From Alnus glutinosa (Eukaryota; Streptophyta; Magnoliopsida; Fagales; Betulaceae): a stretch of DNA of 64,000 nt. This document shows positions 47,098 to 60,030 of the stretch, piece after piece. Positions within the stretch are counted from its first letter, which is position 1, and each line of letters starts with the position of its first letter. The position numbers and the translations under genes are program-made. Below the pieces are notes generated by a model, which was given only the letters and a program-made list of their open reading frames with translations, did no database searches and was not told the DNA's origin. The stretch spans positions 25,368,616 through 25,432,615 of the forward strand of contig NC_084890.1 of the NCBI RefSeq assembly GCF_958979055.1, read 5' to 3'.

Positions 47098-47962
47098 TCA
47101 TCTAAAGTTGCAGCACTGAGCCCGACCCCTCGCCAATTTGTCCCAAAGACAGATCATTTGCCTTAGGGATTGATAATGTGCAGTGAAATTGTTTTCCATG
47201 CACCCATACTGACAAAATTTCAAGTTGTGGGAGTACTGGACGGCCGCCATGGAACCGTTAAATTGCTCAACCCACATTCCCATGCTTACATCCTCCATCT
47301 TGAAGAGCTGCCACAAAAAACAAACAGCATTTTTCAGTCATAACCTGCTGAGGAGGCAGGCTGGAGGGAAGGCAGATTGAATAAATAATGAAACTAACCC
47401 TTAGGCTTCGATTACCATGTTGAGAGACAACATATTTAGCAATATCACTGGAAATTATATATCCGAGCCCATTGGCATAAGGAGGATATACTTCTTCTGG
47501 CCACTCCTGTTACATTACAGGATTCCTTCAGATACAGGAACAATGCAAAGAGAATGAAACAGCTCTAATATAATCCTACTTATACGATGAGAAGAAATTA
47601 TTTCTCTTCCCTTTTATGATCCTACTTCCAAAGCAATCAAATGTATCAGACTTCCAAAATTATCTGATTGATGAAAGGAGCTCTTGGAGAAATCAAAAAC
47701 CCAAGAGACAGAACCAAGTTCAAATAGAATTGCAAACCATAGCAGGCAACAAGTTCAAATTTACACAAATGCAACCCCACTAACATACCTCATATGTGAC
47801 TGCCCATTTTCCACTTCGGAGAGGGCGATGCAAGAGGTTGAGATTGCCCATATAAAGGGACGTATTAGGAGAGATGCCCTCAATTTCTTTTAGGACAGTG
47901 TCCACCCTAACGAAGGTGTCATCGTCACATTTCATTATGTATCTAGTGGTCACATTCTGAAC
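47098..47962 (-). pseudogene. GT31 galactosyltransferase 3'-half copy, unit 1
   Basis: Three in-phase terminal exons: 47962-47789 ([20 protein letters not shown], the metal-binding DDD motif), 47506-47399 ([33 protein letters not shown]) and 47307-47098 ([19 protein letters not shown] ... [17 protein letters not shown], stop). All exons are intact with proper splice sites, but the upstream half of the gene is absent: the next sequence upstream is array unit 2. It cannot make the full enzyme. Confidence 0.88.
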
Positions 47963-49113
47963 CTGCATGGAGGATGTTTGGAAAATTTGAGGGATAGAAT
48001 ACAACTCAGCATGGGATCCAACAAAACTGAAGTTCCAAGGCTGACATTTTCAAGGACAATATTTGAGAAGAATTCCTTATCCAAAATTAACTGGTTATCC
48101 AAAAAAAATAAAAAAAAATCATGTTAGACTTAGATAGGACCATGATCCCCTATCCAAAATGAGACTACATCTTTGGTAAATCATCATTAAACGCCCCCAA
48201 AGCAAGTAATGCGCCCATTAACATTAACATGCAACATATTACGTCCACTAGTAATCAGATCTTCCCAAACCCATAAATGAACATAATAGAAAATGGCCAA
48301 GGGTTGCCAGCTCATCCAACTCCCCATCAACAGACACATTTTTTGATTCAGCCAACTTCTATCAACTAAGTAAAATTCATCCTGCTAATTTTTAAATGTA
48401 GCCCATATATGCTTCAAATTAACTAGTTATGCATGCCAAGAGAGCTTTATAAGAACAAAAGACAAAAGTATGATATACATAAGATGACAGAGAACATTTT
48501 CAAGCAAAGAAGGAGAGATCACTACAGCTGAATTGATGTATTTAAACTACTGCTGGAAGGTCTTACATAATATCCAAATTTCCAGCTACTTGCAAACTGG
48601 AAAGACAACGTCTCATTCTACTATCCAAAGTGATTTTGATCAGCAGCACTCATAACTTTAGTAAAATAAACCACCCACAAAAAGCTTAAAAATCAGAAAA
48701 ACCAAACAAATTTTAGGTTCAAGGCAAGTACTTAATTCTCTCTGCATATTCTTATCAGTAGATCAAAACAATCATACAGAACATCGAATTGAAGAGGAAG
48801 AAGAAGAAAATGAATCAATGTATTTTAACAAGAGAAACAAACACACCCAACAACAACAGTACATCTGATCAAATTAAATTACTAATTATCTTGGTGTTGT
48901 CATGATCAACATCTCACTTTCTTTTAAAACAAAAGTACAATAGGATAAAACAATTCAGATAACCATTTAAACAAATGACAATTATAGACAAACCAATATC
49001 CAATATAAAATCTAAAAGACCAAAATATTATCAAGCACGTTATTCAACAAAAGTAGGGCACATACTAGTTAGAAGCTGTCAACTCATCCTCCACCAAGAT
49101 CTTTATCTCCGCA

Positions 49114-49772
49114 TCAGAGTTCTCCTCCATCTGTCTCTCCTATCACTTCATACTGCAGATTTGCAATAGGCAATACGAAACAATAAAATCTTTTTCTTCC
49201 ACATGAAGAGACCTTGCATAACAAATCTTTCGAGCATCCTTCAAATCCAACTCCAACTCCAACTCCATTAATGTCATCAGTGGATGTGCCTTTAAAATTT
49301 TCCCAATCGGAGGAACTCAATGCCGCTGAAACTGATTCCATGGGAAGAGCAGAACTTTCAGCACCAACATCGTCTCTGGCATTGTCCGAATTGGCCAAAT
49401 AGTTTCTGCTGCACGCAAATCATCGCCAGCTCCCTCAATCGGGCCAACTTCTTCGGCCAACAGAGAATCCTCGGCATAATCCACTTCTTCAGGCAGATTG
49501 TCGTCGGAAGCAACCAGTTCTGCCGGAACATGTACACCAACGACCCTTGCTTCAAATGGAGGGTCACCGACAGCTACCGCTTGCATATCACTATCCACAA
49601 CCCTCCTCTTCCCGAAACCGCTTATTCTAGCACCTCTATGAATTCTCCTAGCAACCAAAGTTGTTGTTTGTCCATCCGACGTGCTCTTCATCCTTGGCTT
49701 AGAGCCACTAAACCAGTACATGCTGTTCAAAGACCTAATGGAGTGAGGAAGGGTCACAAAGGACAAGCACAT
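49114..49772 (-). pseudogene. Unrecognised acidic protein ORF, unit 2
   Basis: Same as the unit 1 ORF: first frame 49772-49317 and second frame 49398-49114. A GVGVGVG-encoding 6-nt repeat (tccaac) is shorter by two units than in unit 1. The frame change near 49400 is also present, so it is either an intron or exon boundary or an old shared frameshift. Confidence 0.45.
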
Positions 49773-51947
49773 GATGGTAAAAAGGGTGGAGTAGTATAAA
49801 CGGGGGAGTTATCTGGAATGACTTGGGAAAAAGAGTGGGTAAAAAATATTCGTGCTATGGACAAGTATGAATGGGTGTCGTTTTTTCCTTTTTGAGGAAT
49901 TAATTCCAACTAATATTGGTGCGGATTCAACCTTTATTATACCATATATGATTCAAACAGTATCGAAGAAAAACAAATGATCTAAATTTTGTGAATCATT
50001 TGCAGAAAAAAAGAAGAAACAAACAAAAAAGATTACAGCAAATTATAACCCAAAACAAGGGATTCTCAAAAATCTCGATACAATAAGTTGACAATTTAGA
50101 TATAGAAATGACTAGAAAATACTTGCAGCAAATGTGGTAGACGAACTAGGCTAGTTGTCCAATGAAACGTAGCTGCGCTGCTAAAGAAAAACACAAAGAG
50201 ACAATGTTAAAGTAAAATCACATAAAACCCACTCACAAAATTTTCAAAATACTAATCGAAATCTGCAAATATTTCCTCTACGAAAATCTCAAACAAATCT
50301 GCAAACAGACCGAGAGAAACTTTCACGTGGGCACTGGGCGTCGTCGGCGTGGGCGTGCCACTGGGCGAGTGGGCGTGGGCGTGGGCGTCGATCGGAGATT
50401 CAGAAAAAGAGAAGAAGCAAGAAGAAGAGAAGAGAAGAGTAGTGGAGAGGGAGAGGAAGAGGCGACAACGTGCTATGAAGTGTGAAGAGTGGAGAAGAGT
50501 GAATCACTAGGTTAGAATGACTTGGGAAAAAGAGTGGGTAAAAAATATTCGTGCTATGGACAAGAATGGAGAAGGGACTGTAACCAAACACAAATTGTCT
50601 TCTTCAACAAATAGCATTCGTAAAATAAAAATTTCACTTCACTCTTGAACTTTCGTCACATTTACAACTTCTTAAAGTTAAAAAACTTTCAATTTAGTAT
50701 ATTTATCTTTCAATTATTTTCAATTCCACCCATTCATTAAGATTTTCTGTTAAGTCTTAATTGACGAATGTCAAAATTTATAAAGAACCATCATTTTTTT
50801 ATGAAAAAAAAAATTGTAAGAATTTAGAAGTTGATCAGGATTTAACGAAATTTATAAAAATACTCACGTCCGAATCTTTGAAAAAAAAAATTATAATTTA
50901 AAAAAAAATGAGTATTCTAGAAATTTTGACAGGATTTAACAGAAAATCTTAACGGAATAGTGGAATTGAAAAGATGGATACACTAAATTAAAAGTTTTTG
51001 AAATTTAGAAATGAAATGACAAATGTGATAAAAGTTCAAGAGGGTTAAGTAAAGTTTTTCCTTATTTTTATATTTTCTTAGATAAAAATATAAAAATAAT
51101 TGAAAAAGTATAAAATTATATACTTTTCTATTTGTGTTCCGAGAGATTGGGTTTGAGGGGTGGCTCAGGGATAAGTATAAAATTATGTAAACAAATTTTA
51201 ATTAGACTTATTTAATTAAATTAAATAGGTCAAATTTTTTTTATCTAAACTTATTAATTTCGTGTTAAATTTATTTTAAATTCGCATATAGTGTCAAAAA
51301 TTTACTCCAATTTACTCAGCTAAATTTGCTACCCAAACAATATCTTGTCAATTGTCAATTGTCAAGGTCTCCGTCCCTTTTTTCAACTTAAACAATTATA
51401 CTTAGCTTTGAAGATTGTAGGTTATAGCCATTGACTTGCCCATAATGGGTATTGTTTTTCCTTTAAAAATCATATTCCCCTTCATTTCTTGAGAGACTTT
51501 ATGCAAATGTGTAGATAATTAATTAATACAGAATAGACTCGATCCATGAGATCATCAATTCGTTGTGTTATTATCCGCTTGTTTAGTTCTCCCTATGATT
51601 AAGGCAAACGAAATGGCGTCCTTGCCCCATCATGCTAAGGACTTTAACTGATAAACTATCTCAAGGCCATAATTGTCTTTTTCCTCTCTTTTATTTTTTA
51701 AGTACTATAGAGAAAACCAAAACATTATGGAACTAAAAAAGAGGAAGAGATTTCCTTTCCAAAACAGGAAAGAAATGAACAGAGCTAAAAGATAGAGTGA
51801 GAATGCAGTTAGATGTCGCTGTCCAATTTGCCATATTATGGGTACAGAAATCACTATGACAAACCGATTCTCACAATTCATCCATGAGTCCATATTTTGA
51901 TCCACTAACCTAAATGGACAAAAAATCAGCACCCAAGCAGCTCATTG

Positions 51948-52805
51948 TCATCTAAAGTTGCAGCACTGAGCCCGACCCCTTGCCAATTTGTCCCAAAGAC
52001 AGATCATCTGCCTTGGGGATTGATAATGTGCAGTGAAATTGTTTTCCATTCACCCATACTGACAAAATTTCAAGTTGTGGGAGTACTGGACGGCCGCCAT
52101 GGAACCGTTAAATTGCTCAACCCACATTCCCATGCTTACATCCTCCATCTTGAAGAGCTGCCACCAAACACAAACAGCATTTTTCAGTCATAACCTGCTG
52201 AGGAGGCAGGCTGGAGGGAAGACAGATTGAATAAATAATGAAACTAACCCTTAGGCTTCGATTACCATGTTGAGAGACAACATATTTAGCAATATCACTG
52301 GAAATTATATATCCGGGCCCATTGGCATAAGGAGGATATACTTCTTCTGGCCACTCCTGTTACATTACAGGATTCCTTCAGATACAGGAACAATGCAAAG
52401 AGAATGAAACAGCTCTAATATAATCCTACTTATACGATGAGAAGAAATTATTTCTCTTCCCTTTTATGATCCTACTTCCAAAGCAATCAAATGTATCAGA
52501 CTTCCAAAATTATCTGATTGATGAAAGGAGCTCTTGGAGAAATCAAAAACCCAAGAGACAGAACCAAGTTCAAATTGAATTGCAAACCATAGCAGGCAAC
52601 AAGTTCAAATTTACACAAATGCAACCCCACTAACATACCTCATATGTGACTGCCCATTTTCCACTTCGGAGAGGGCGATGCAAAAGGTTGAGATTGCCCA
52701 TATAAAGGGACGTATTAGGAGAGATGCCTCTTTTAGGACAGTGTCCACCCTAACGAAGGTGTCATCATCACATTTCATTATGTATCCAGTGGTCACATTC
52801 TGAAC
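51948..52805 (-). pseudogene. GT31 galactosyltransferase 3'-half copy, unit 2
   Basis: Exons 52805-52639, 52356-52249 and 52157-51948 match unit 1. The DDD-motif exon has a 7-nt deletion (167 nt compared with 174) after DTVLKE, and the last exon has TGC changed to TGA near 52050 (KFCQYG then stop). It is clearly dead. Confidence 0.88.
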
Positions 52806-53831
52806 CTGCATGGAGGATGTTTGGAACATTTGAGGGATAGAATACAACCCAGAATGGGATCCAACAAAACTGAAGTTCCAAGGCTGACATTTTCAAGGAC
52901 AATATTTGAGAAGAATTCCTTATCCAAAATTAACTGGTTATCCAAAAATAAAAAAAAATCATGTTAGACTTAGATAGGACCATGATCCCCTATCCAAAAT
53001 GAGACTACAGCTTTGGTAAATCATCATTAAACGCCCCCAAAGCAAGTAATGCGCCCATTAACATTAACATGCAACATATTACGTCCACTAGTAATCAGAT
53101 CTTCCCAAACCCATAAATGAACATAATAGAAAATAGCCAAGGGTTGCCAGCACATCCAACTCCCCATCAACAGACACATTTTTTGATTCAGCCAACTTCT
53201 ATCAACTAAGTAAAATTCATCCTGCTAATTTTTAAATGTAGCCCATATATGCTTCAAATTAACTAGTTATGCATGCCAAGAGAGCTTTATAAGAACAAAA
53301 GACAAAAGTATGATATACATAAGATGACAGAGAACATTTTCAAGCAAAGAATTAGAGATCACTACAGCTGAATTGATGTATTTAAACTACTGTTGGAAGG
53401 TCTTACATAATATCCAAATTACCAGCTACTTGCAAACTGGAAAGACAACGTCTCATTCTACTATCCAAAGTGATTTTGATCAGCAGCACTCATAACTTTA
53501 GTAAAATAAACCACCCACAAAAAGCTCAAAAATCAGAAAAACCAAACAAATTTTAGGTTCAAGGCAAGTACTTAATTCTCTCTGCATATTCTTATCAGTA
53601 GATCAAAACAATCATACCAAACATTGAATTGAAGAGGAAGAAGAAGAAAATGAATCAATGTATTTTAACCAGAGAAACAAACACACGCAACAACAACAGT
53701 GGCCAAGCAGTAGTGTTGCTAGCAATCATGGTAAAGAACATAAACATTCCCACTTGACAGTGATTCTTGATGGTGGAAAAACCGTGCATGTATTTGTACT
53801 AGGGGCAACTTCTGTGGGAACAACACATTTC

Positions 53832-54443
53832 TCAATTTTCGCCTTTTAAAACCTTTTCAAAATTGCTATCAAGGCCGAGCAATTCACTAGCCCTATAACT
53901 CCTCGCCGCCAAAACCCGCCAACCCAATTGATCCAATCTAATCAGGTTCATCCACGTACTCCTATAGGAAACTGATGCCCAAGCGATCAACTTCCCAAGA
54001 TCCTTCGTCCTCACCCGCCTTTCCCTCGCCACAATTCGGGCATCCCGAAACGGTGCTGCACACTTGTCCCTCGCAAACCCAATACACTTCTCCTTCGCCG
54101 CCAAGACACAACCCTCCATTTCTCGCTCCTCGTACTTCTCGCGCCCGCTCAGATCCATCGCCCTCGGGCAAACCATAGCACGCCACCAGGGGATTTTGCA
54201 CTTGTTGGACGCAGCGATGGCGCATCCAACTCTCGCACCATGCTCGCACTGGTCCACGAGCTTGGACTCACAGGCTTTGAGCGCGGAGGCCCAAACTTGG
54301 GGGTCCCGAAACGCGAGCACATACGGCCCGGCCAACGGGTCGTCCGATGGGCCGTCCAGAATGGGTCCACGGAGCAAGGGCACCGGGGGGTCAAATGTGG
54401 TCACTGTTGAGGCGGCAGAATACTCCAATGATGCGGTTTCCAT
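53832..54443 (-). CDS. Conserved-looking plant protein of unknown function
   Basis: A single open frame of 203 codons starting METASLEYSAASTVTTFDPP. The composition is ordinary, with several Cys (KACESKLVDQCEHGARVGCA, CVLAAKEKCIGFARDKC), and no transmembrane segment or signal peptide is obvious. Part of it (ATSxVTTFDPPxPLLRGP) seems familiar as a conserved plant protein without assigned function, but I cannot name it. Higher GC than its surroundings and lack of any second copy in the array support real coding. It sits where unit 3 departs from units 1 and 2. The plus-strand ORF across the same region is a shadow. Confidence 0.55.
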   Translation of the reverse strand: METASLEYSAASTVTTFDPPVPLLRGPILDGPSDDPLAGPYVLAFRDPQVWASALKACESKLVDQCEHGARVGCAIAASNKCKIPWWRAMVCPRAMDLSGREKYEEREMEGCVLAAKEKCIGFARDKCAAPFRDARIVARERRVRTKDLGKLIAWASVSYRSTWMNLIRLDQLGWRVLAARSYRASELLGLDSNFEKVLKGEN

Positions 54444-55249
54444 TTGTTCAGATTTGTTCTTAATTTATGGATTAATTGGCGTTAGTTTCTACGAAACTTT
54501 GTAAAATTGATCCATCACAAACAGATAAAAAATGTCGTAAATCAAACAAAATCAAGACAAGACCATGTTAGAAAGCATTATCTATTTTCCCAAAACTGCT
54601 TATTCTAGCACCACTATGAATTCTCCTTGCAACCAAAGCTTATATGCTGAGGAGGGATGGTCGGATTCAAGAAATTGAGGTAGTGAGGGTTTTCAAACTC
54701 ATGAAGAAACTTGGAAAAGAACGAATTTATGTAGATGAGTGCGGGGCAGGGCGGGTCTTACGGTTTTTGCATATCTAATTCCGCAAGCCGGCTTGAAAAG
54801 CTCGGTTACATGAATGTTTAAACTGTGTCCCTCAATTTTATTACTGGATCCGTAGTATCGGCTAGTTGTCCACTGGATCGTAGATGCGCTGCTAAAGAAA
54901 AACACAAAGACAATGTTAAAGTAAAATCACATAAAACCCACTCGCAGAATTTTCAAAATACTAATCGAAATATGCAAATATTTCCACTACAAAAATCGCA
55001 AACAAATCTGCAAACAAATCTACAAACAGACCGCGAGAACCTTTCACGTGGGCATTGCCGCACTGGGCGTCGTGGGCGTGGCACTGGGCAAGTGGGCGAC
55101 GTGGGCATGGATCGGAGATTCAGAAGAGAAGAAGAAGGAAAGAAGAAGAGAAGAGAAATGGAGAAGAAGAGGCGACAGCCTGCTGTGAAGTGTGAAGAGC
55201 GGAGAAGACTAGAGATGAGTGAATCATGAGGTCGGAATAAAGTGCGTTT

Positions 55250-57230
55250 AATATTATTTTTCCTTTTTTTTTAATATATATATAATAATAATAATAAAAC
55301 CCGATTTTTTAAAATGCTATAATCGGTAACCGCAATTGAATACTCAGTTATTCGGTTGCGATTATTTTCTAAAGATGGTAGCTCCTTTGGACAAGAGGAA
55401 ATGCTACACATCCTAAAATTTTTCTACAAAATTTGATTCTTAAATAATGTGTCACAATCTCATGTAATCTATTATTTTGAGAAATATGTCAAATCATTTA
55501 AAAAAAAAAAATTGAAAGAAAATTTTAAGAAATCTAGAATTTCCCTCAGGCAAAATAGGGTGGCCAAACTACCGCAAGGCACATTCGTTCTCATGATTCA
55601 TTTTTACTCCAAATTTGATCTAAATACTAGCTAACCTGGCATGCACAATAATCATTTGCTGTTTTACTTTGAGTGGCGTAACAAACATCATAAAACTTTT
55701 GTAACGAGTTGGAGGTGTGATTGATCAATCATGAACAGTTTCTACGAAACTTTGCAAAATTGATCCATCACAAATAGATAAAAAAATGTCATAAACCAAA
55801 CAAAATCAAGACAAGGCCATGTTAGAAAGCTTACCTATTCTCCCAAAACTGCTTATTCTAGCAAAGCTATGAATTCTCCTTGCAACCAAAGCTGTTGTTT
55901 GTCCATCCGCCGTGCTCTTCATCCTTGGCTTAAACCAGTACATGATGTTCAAAGACCTAATAGATTGAGGAGAGAAGTCACAAGGAAAAAGTACATGATG
56001 GTAAAAAGGGTGGAGTAGGGTAAACAGGAGAGTTATCTAGAATAACTTGGGGAAAAGAGGGGGTAAAAAATGATATTTGTACATACGTTGTGCATGGGTG
56101 TTACACCTATTGTAAATGCGTATAATGTGTATACAAGATGAGTGTGCAAATCACACAACTCAAAAAATATTTGTGCTGCAGACAAGAATGGAGAAGGGCA
56201 TGTAAAAAGAGCACCGATAAAATAAAATAAAATAAAAATAAAAATTCACTCCACTCCTAAACTTTTATCACATTTACAATTACCTTTTAGGCTTCAAAAA
56301 CTCTCAATTTAATATATTCTTTTTTTTTTTTTTCAATTTCACCAATCCGTTAGAATTTTTCATTAATCTTAACCGACGAATGTCAAAATTTTCAAAATAT
56401 TCCTCATTTTTTTTATAGAAGAAAAAAAATTAAAAAAATTTAGACGTTGGTCAGGATTTAACGAAATTCACAAAAATATCTACGTCCGAATATTTGAAAA
56501 TTTTTAATTTTTTTTTTTAAAAAAACATGAGCATTTTAAAAATTTTGACAAAATTTAATAGAAAATCATCACAGAATAGTGAAACTGAAAAACAAAAATT
56601 GAAAGATAAATACACTAAATTGAGAGTTTTTTAAGTTTAGAAAAGAAATTACAAATGTGATGAAAGTTCAGGAGCGTTAAGTGAAGTTTTTCTTTAATTT
56701 TATATTTCTTTAGATGAATTTAAAATCACCATCAACCTTAAAGATAATATTTATTAAATTTTTATATAAAAATGATTTTAAAAGCTGCATAAAATATTTG
56801 TTGGAGTGCGTAGCAAAAATCTCAAGATCCAAAAACAACATGCAAAACGCATGACTATTAAAGCAAGCGAAGTCGTCGTAACAAGAATAACGTTCAGAAG
56901 AAAAAACATGAATTTTGCAGAGGATATACCAAGACATAAAGACAACTCAATCAGACAATTTGATTCTCATAATTTATTTTTTTATGCTATAATGTGTTAT
57001 AATTATTAGAGAGGTACTAGTTTTTTTTTTCCCAATTGAGACCTTCATGGGAACATATTCATCCTATTGAAAGACATAAAATGGTCTGGTCCATCCATAA
57101 AAGAGAAATAAACAAATTTCAAAAAAAGAGAACACTACAAACATCATTCAAAATCCAATAACCTGTTAGTGAAAAATGAATATATTGAGACCATGTAAAT
57201 ATATAACACATCATGCTTTGGTAAAGTCAT
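55250..57230. other. AT-rich spacer in unit 3
   Basis: Contains array-derived fragments (55840-56040 and 56200-56700) and unassigned sequence at 56700-57230. No supportable gene. Confidence 0.5.
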
Positions 57231-58609
57231 TGCAAACTGATTCTCACAATTCATCCATGAGTCCATATTTTGATCCACAAACCTAAATGGACAAAAAATC
57301 AGCACCCAAGATGGGTGAAAAATACAAAGTGGGGGTGGGGGAAGAGAGGAGGAAGTTGAGCTCAATCTAATTTTACGAGCAGCTCATTGTCATCTAAAGT
57401 TGTAGCAATGAGCCCGACCCCTCGCCAATTTGTCCCAAAGACAGATCATCTGCCTTGGGGATTGATAATGTGCAGTGAAATAGTTTTCCATGCACCCATG
57501 CTGACAAAATTTCCAGTTGTGGGAGTACTGGACGGCCGCCATGGAACCGTTAAATTGCTCGACCCACATTCTCATGCTTACATCCTCCATCTTGAAGAGC
57601 TGCCACAAAAAACAAACAGTATTTTTCAGTTATAACCTGCTGAGGAGGCAGGCTGGAGGGAAGGCAGATTGAACAAATAATGAAACTAACCCTGAGGCTT
57701 CGATTGCCATGTTGAGAGACAACATATTTAGCAATATCACTGGAAATTATATATCCAGGCCCATTGGCATAATGAGGATATACTTCTTCTGGCCACTCAT
57801 GTTACACATTACAGGATTCCTTCAGATATAGGAACAATTCAAAGAGAATCAAACAGCTCTTATATAAACAAAAACTAAAAAGAGACAAACTTCTCAAATT
57901 AGTAGAAAACATGACAATAAGAAGCCCGAGATACGATGAGAAGAAATTATTTCTCTTCCTTTCTATGATCCTACTTCCAAGCAATCAAATGTATCAGACT
58001 TCCAAAATTATCTGATTTATGAAAGGAGCTCTTGGAGAAATCAAAAACCCAAGAGACAGAACCAAGTTCAAATAGAATTGCAAACTATAGCAGGCAACAA
58101 GTTCAAATTTACACAAATGCAACCCCACTAACATACCTCATATGTGACTGCCCATTTTCCACTTCGGAGAGGGCGATGCAAGAGATTGAGATTGCCCATA
58201 TGAAGGGACCTATTAGGAGAGATACCCTCAATTTCTTTCAGGACGGTGTTCACTGTAACGAACGTGTCATCATCACATTTCATTATGTATGCAGTGGTCA
58301 CATTCTGAACCTGCATGGAGGATGTTGGGACATTTGAGGGATAGAATACAACTCAACATGGGATCCAACAAAACTGAAGTTCCAAGACTGACATTTTCAA
58401 GGACAATATTTGAGAAGAATTCCTAATTAAAATAAGAGTTTAATGAAAGACTAATAAATTATAAAACACAAACTCACCCCAAACTCACAGATAGCAAAAG
58501 TTTTGAGAACAACAAGCTCATAGCAATCCATAAAGGGCAAAATCACAATATCACCAAAGTAAGCCGCCTCCTTTTTCAGCACTGCATTCACCTCCTTCCT
58601 TGGATTCTG

Positions 58610-60010
58610 CATGTCAATTTTGAAACAATTAAGAACACCAAATAAACAAAAACTCATTCATAATCCAATGAATGACAGAAAATACTTAGAACGGGAAAAT
58701 GAAAGAGAAACACATATACAACAGCCAGTGAAGAATGTCAGAAGAAATATAAACAGGCACACACATACGTGGCATATATCGCGGGACTTTGTTAGCTAAT
58801 ATGCATGTCATACATCAATGTAGAAGTCCATATTTCCGAATTCCAAGAATCATAAGGACAACAAAGAAACTTGTCTATTGGATTGGAGTACATACAGTAA
58901 CTTTGATATTCATATAAATAGCCTCATACGTACCACATGCAAGGAGATAGATTTCATGTCATATGCTCACAGAGGTCAACAAGCCTTGCACGATTCCTCA
59001 AAGTCATTAATTCCCGAAATCAAATATTGCTATAACTCTGACTAGTAATAACCCAACCCTCAGTTCTTTGAACCAAGGTTGGCAACGCTGATCCTCAACA
59101 ATTCTGACATCTCAGAAGTCATTATCTTCAGACAATTTCGACAAATATAAAAACTTATCTGATTTCTCTAGATGGTATTTTATAATTCCCATTTAATTCA
59201 TCATGCCATCTAACAGTTCCTTTCCAATATCTTGATGACTTAATTTCTTGTCATAAAAAACCCAATCTCTCCATCTCATTTACACATACTTGATGAACAA
59301 TCAGAGTTTCAAACTAGCATTCTTCATAATGTTGCTCTTTGGTATGTATTTCCCATCATTCTGATCGAAATGATGCAGTTACGTGACCTTCAAGAGAAAG
59401 AGAGAATATGAAAGATTACGAGAACTCAACCCTAGAGTCGCTGGCTTTTCTATTTGTATATATTATCAATGATGCAGAATTACAGGATTTCCCTCCGTTC
59501 TATATAACACACTAACGAATCATTAATAACTCTATATGTCAAGCATGTCAATATCACCAGGTTCTGTTCCTTTAACTCGTGGAATTGATCCTGGAAGCTA
59601 ACTCTATCAACCCATAAATCTTGACACCATAGTTGAATTCATGGTAATGATAAATGCAGAATCCTTTTTGACAAAATGAAACTGCTACAGTTGAACACTT
59701 GATAAGAGACATTTGCATCCAAGTTGTATCTTGCTCTCGCATATATAAAAAAAAGCAAAAATATAGAAAAGTTTATTGCACTCACTAAAGCAAATTTGTC
59801 AGTGAAAATGAAGCGGAGAGGTAGCATTCATAAGAAAATTGCAAGGATTAGATACTTCCATTCAAAAAACAAATATATTTGGCTTTTGTGCCCCTTTTGT
59901 CGCTTAGTTTTGGCAATTTTCTTGTTTTTTTTTTTGCTTTCTAGTTAGGTGCTTTCTCTTGTATATTTTCAGTGTACTTAAGGGCACCTTACGCTTCTAA
60001 TAAAATCAGT
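58610..60010. other. Long intron of GT31 copy B
   Basis: About 2.5 kb between the NPRKEV exon and the preceding exon. It includes a degenerate partial duplicate of its own neighbourhood (59340-59720, including a decayed tail of the upstream exon near 59650-59720) and a LINE 3' end. Confidence 0.6.
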
Positions 60011-60030
60011 TTATTACTTATAAAAAAAAT
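59900..60030 (+). mobile_element. LINE 3'-end fragment
   Basis: Sequence ctaggt/ctagttaggtgctttct, then cagtgtacttaagggcacc and a cagtttattacttat tail followed by A-rich sequence: the 3' end of the LINE family, plus strand. It is homologous to the junction at 11400-11530 in copy A. Confidence 0.75.

Larger units (their letters stand above)
36131..48077. repeat. GT31 tandem array, unit 1
   Basis: The unit matches 48078-52920 once two insertions are removed (hAT 36290-40017 and an LTR-like element 40838-44223), leaving about 4.82 kb. It also lacks a roughly 57-bp stretch present at 48530-48590, lost between agct repeats near 40318. Confidence 0.93.
48078..52920. repeat. GT31 tandem array, unit 2 (4,843 bp)
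   Basis: Head-to-tail duplicate of unit 1. It retains the empty target sites for both insertions of unit 1, so it is the best view of the ancestral unit. Confidence 0.95.
52921..58424. repeat. GT31 tandem array, unit 3 (rearranged)
   Basis: Matches unit 1/2 at 52921-53690, then is interrupted by an unrelated segment with an ORF (53700-54480). Scrambled pieces follow: 54580-54650 and 55840-56040 (acidic-ORF N-terminus), 54860-55230 (leader), 56200-56700 (spacer) and 57240-58424 (GT31 3' end). Parts of a 120-bp stretch (54484-54610) recur at 55735-55860. Confidence 0.8.

Noticed and set aside
54064..54504. Plus-strand 146-codon ORF
   Set aside because: Shadow of the minus-strand 203-codon ORF; composition not protein-like.
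57387..57635. Plus-strand ORF opposite the GT31 last exon (also 51945-52193)
   Set aside because: Antisense shadow; the minus-strand frame carries the family signature and correct splice sites.
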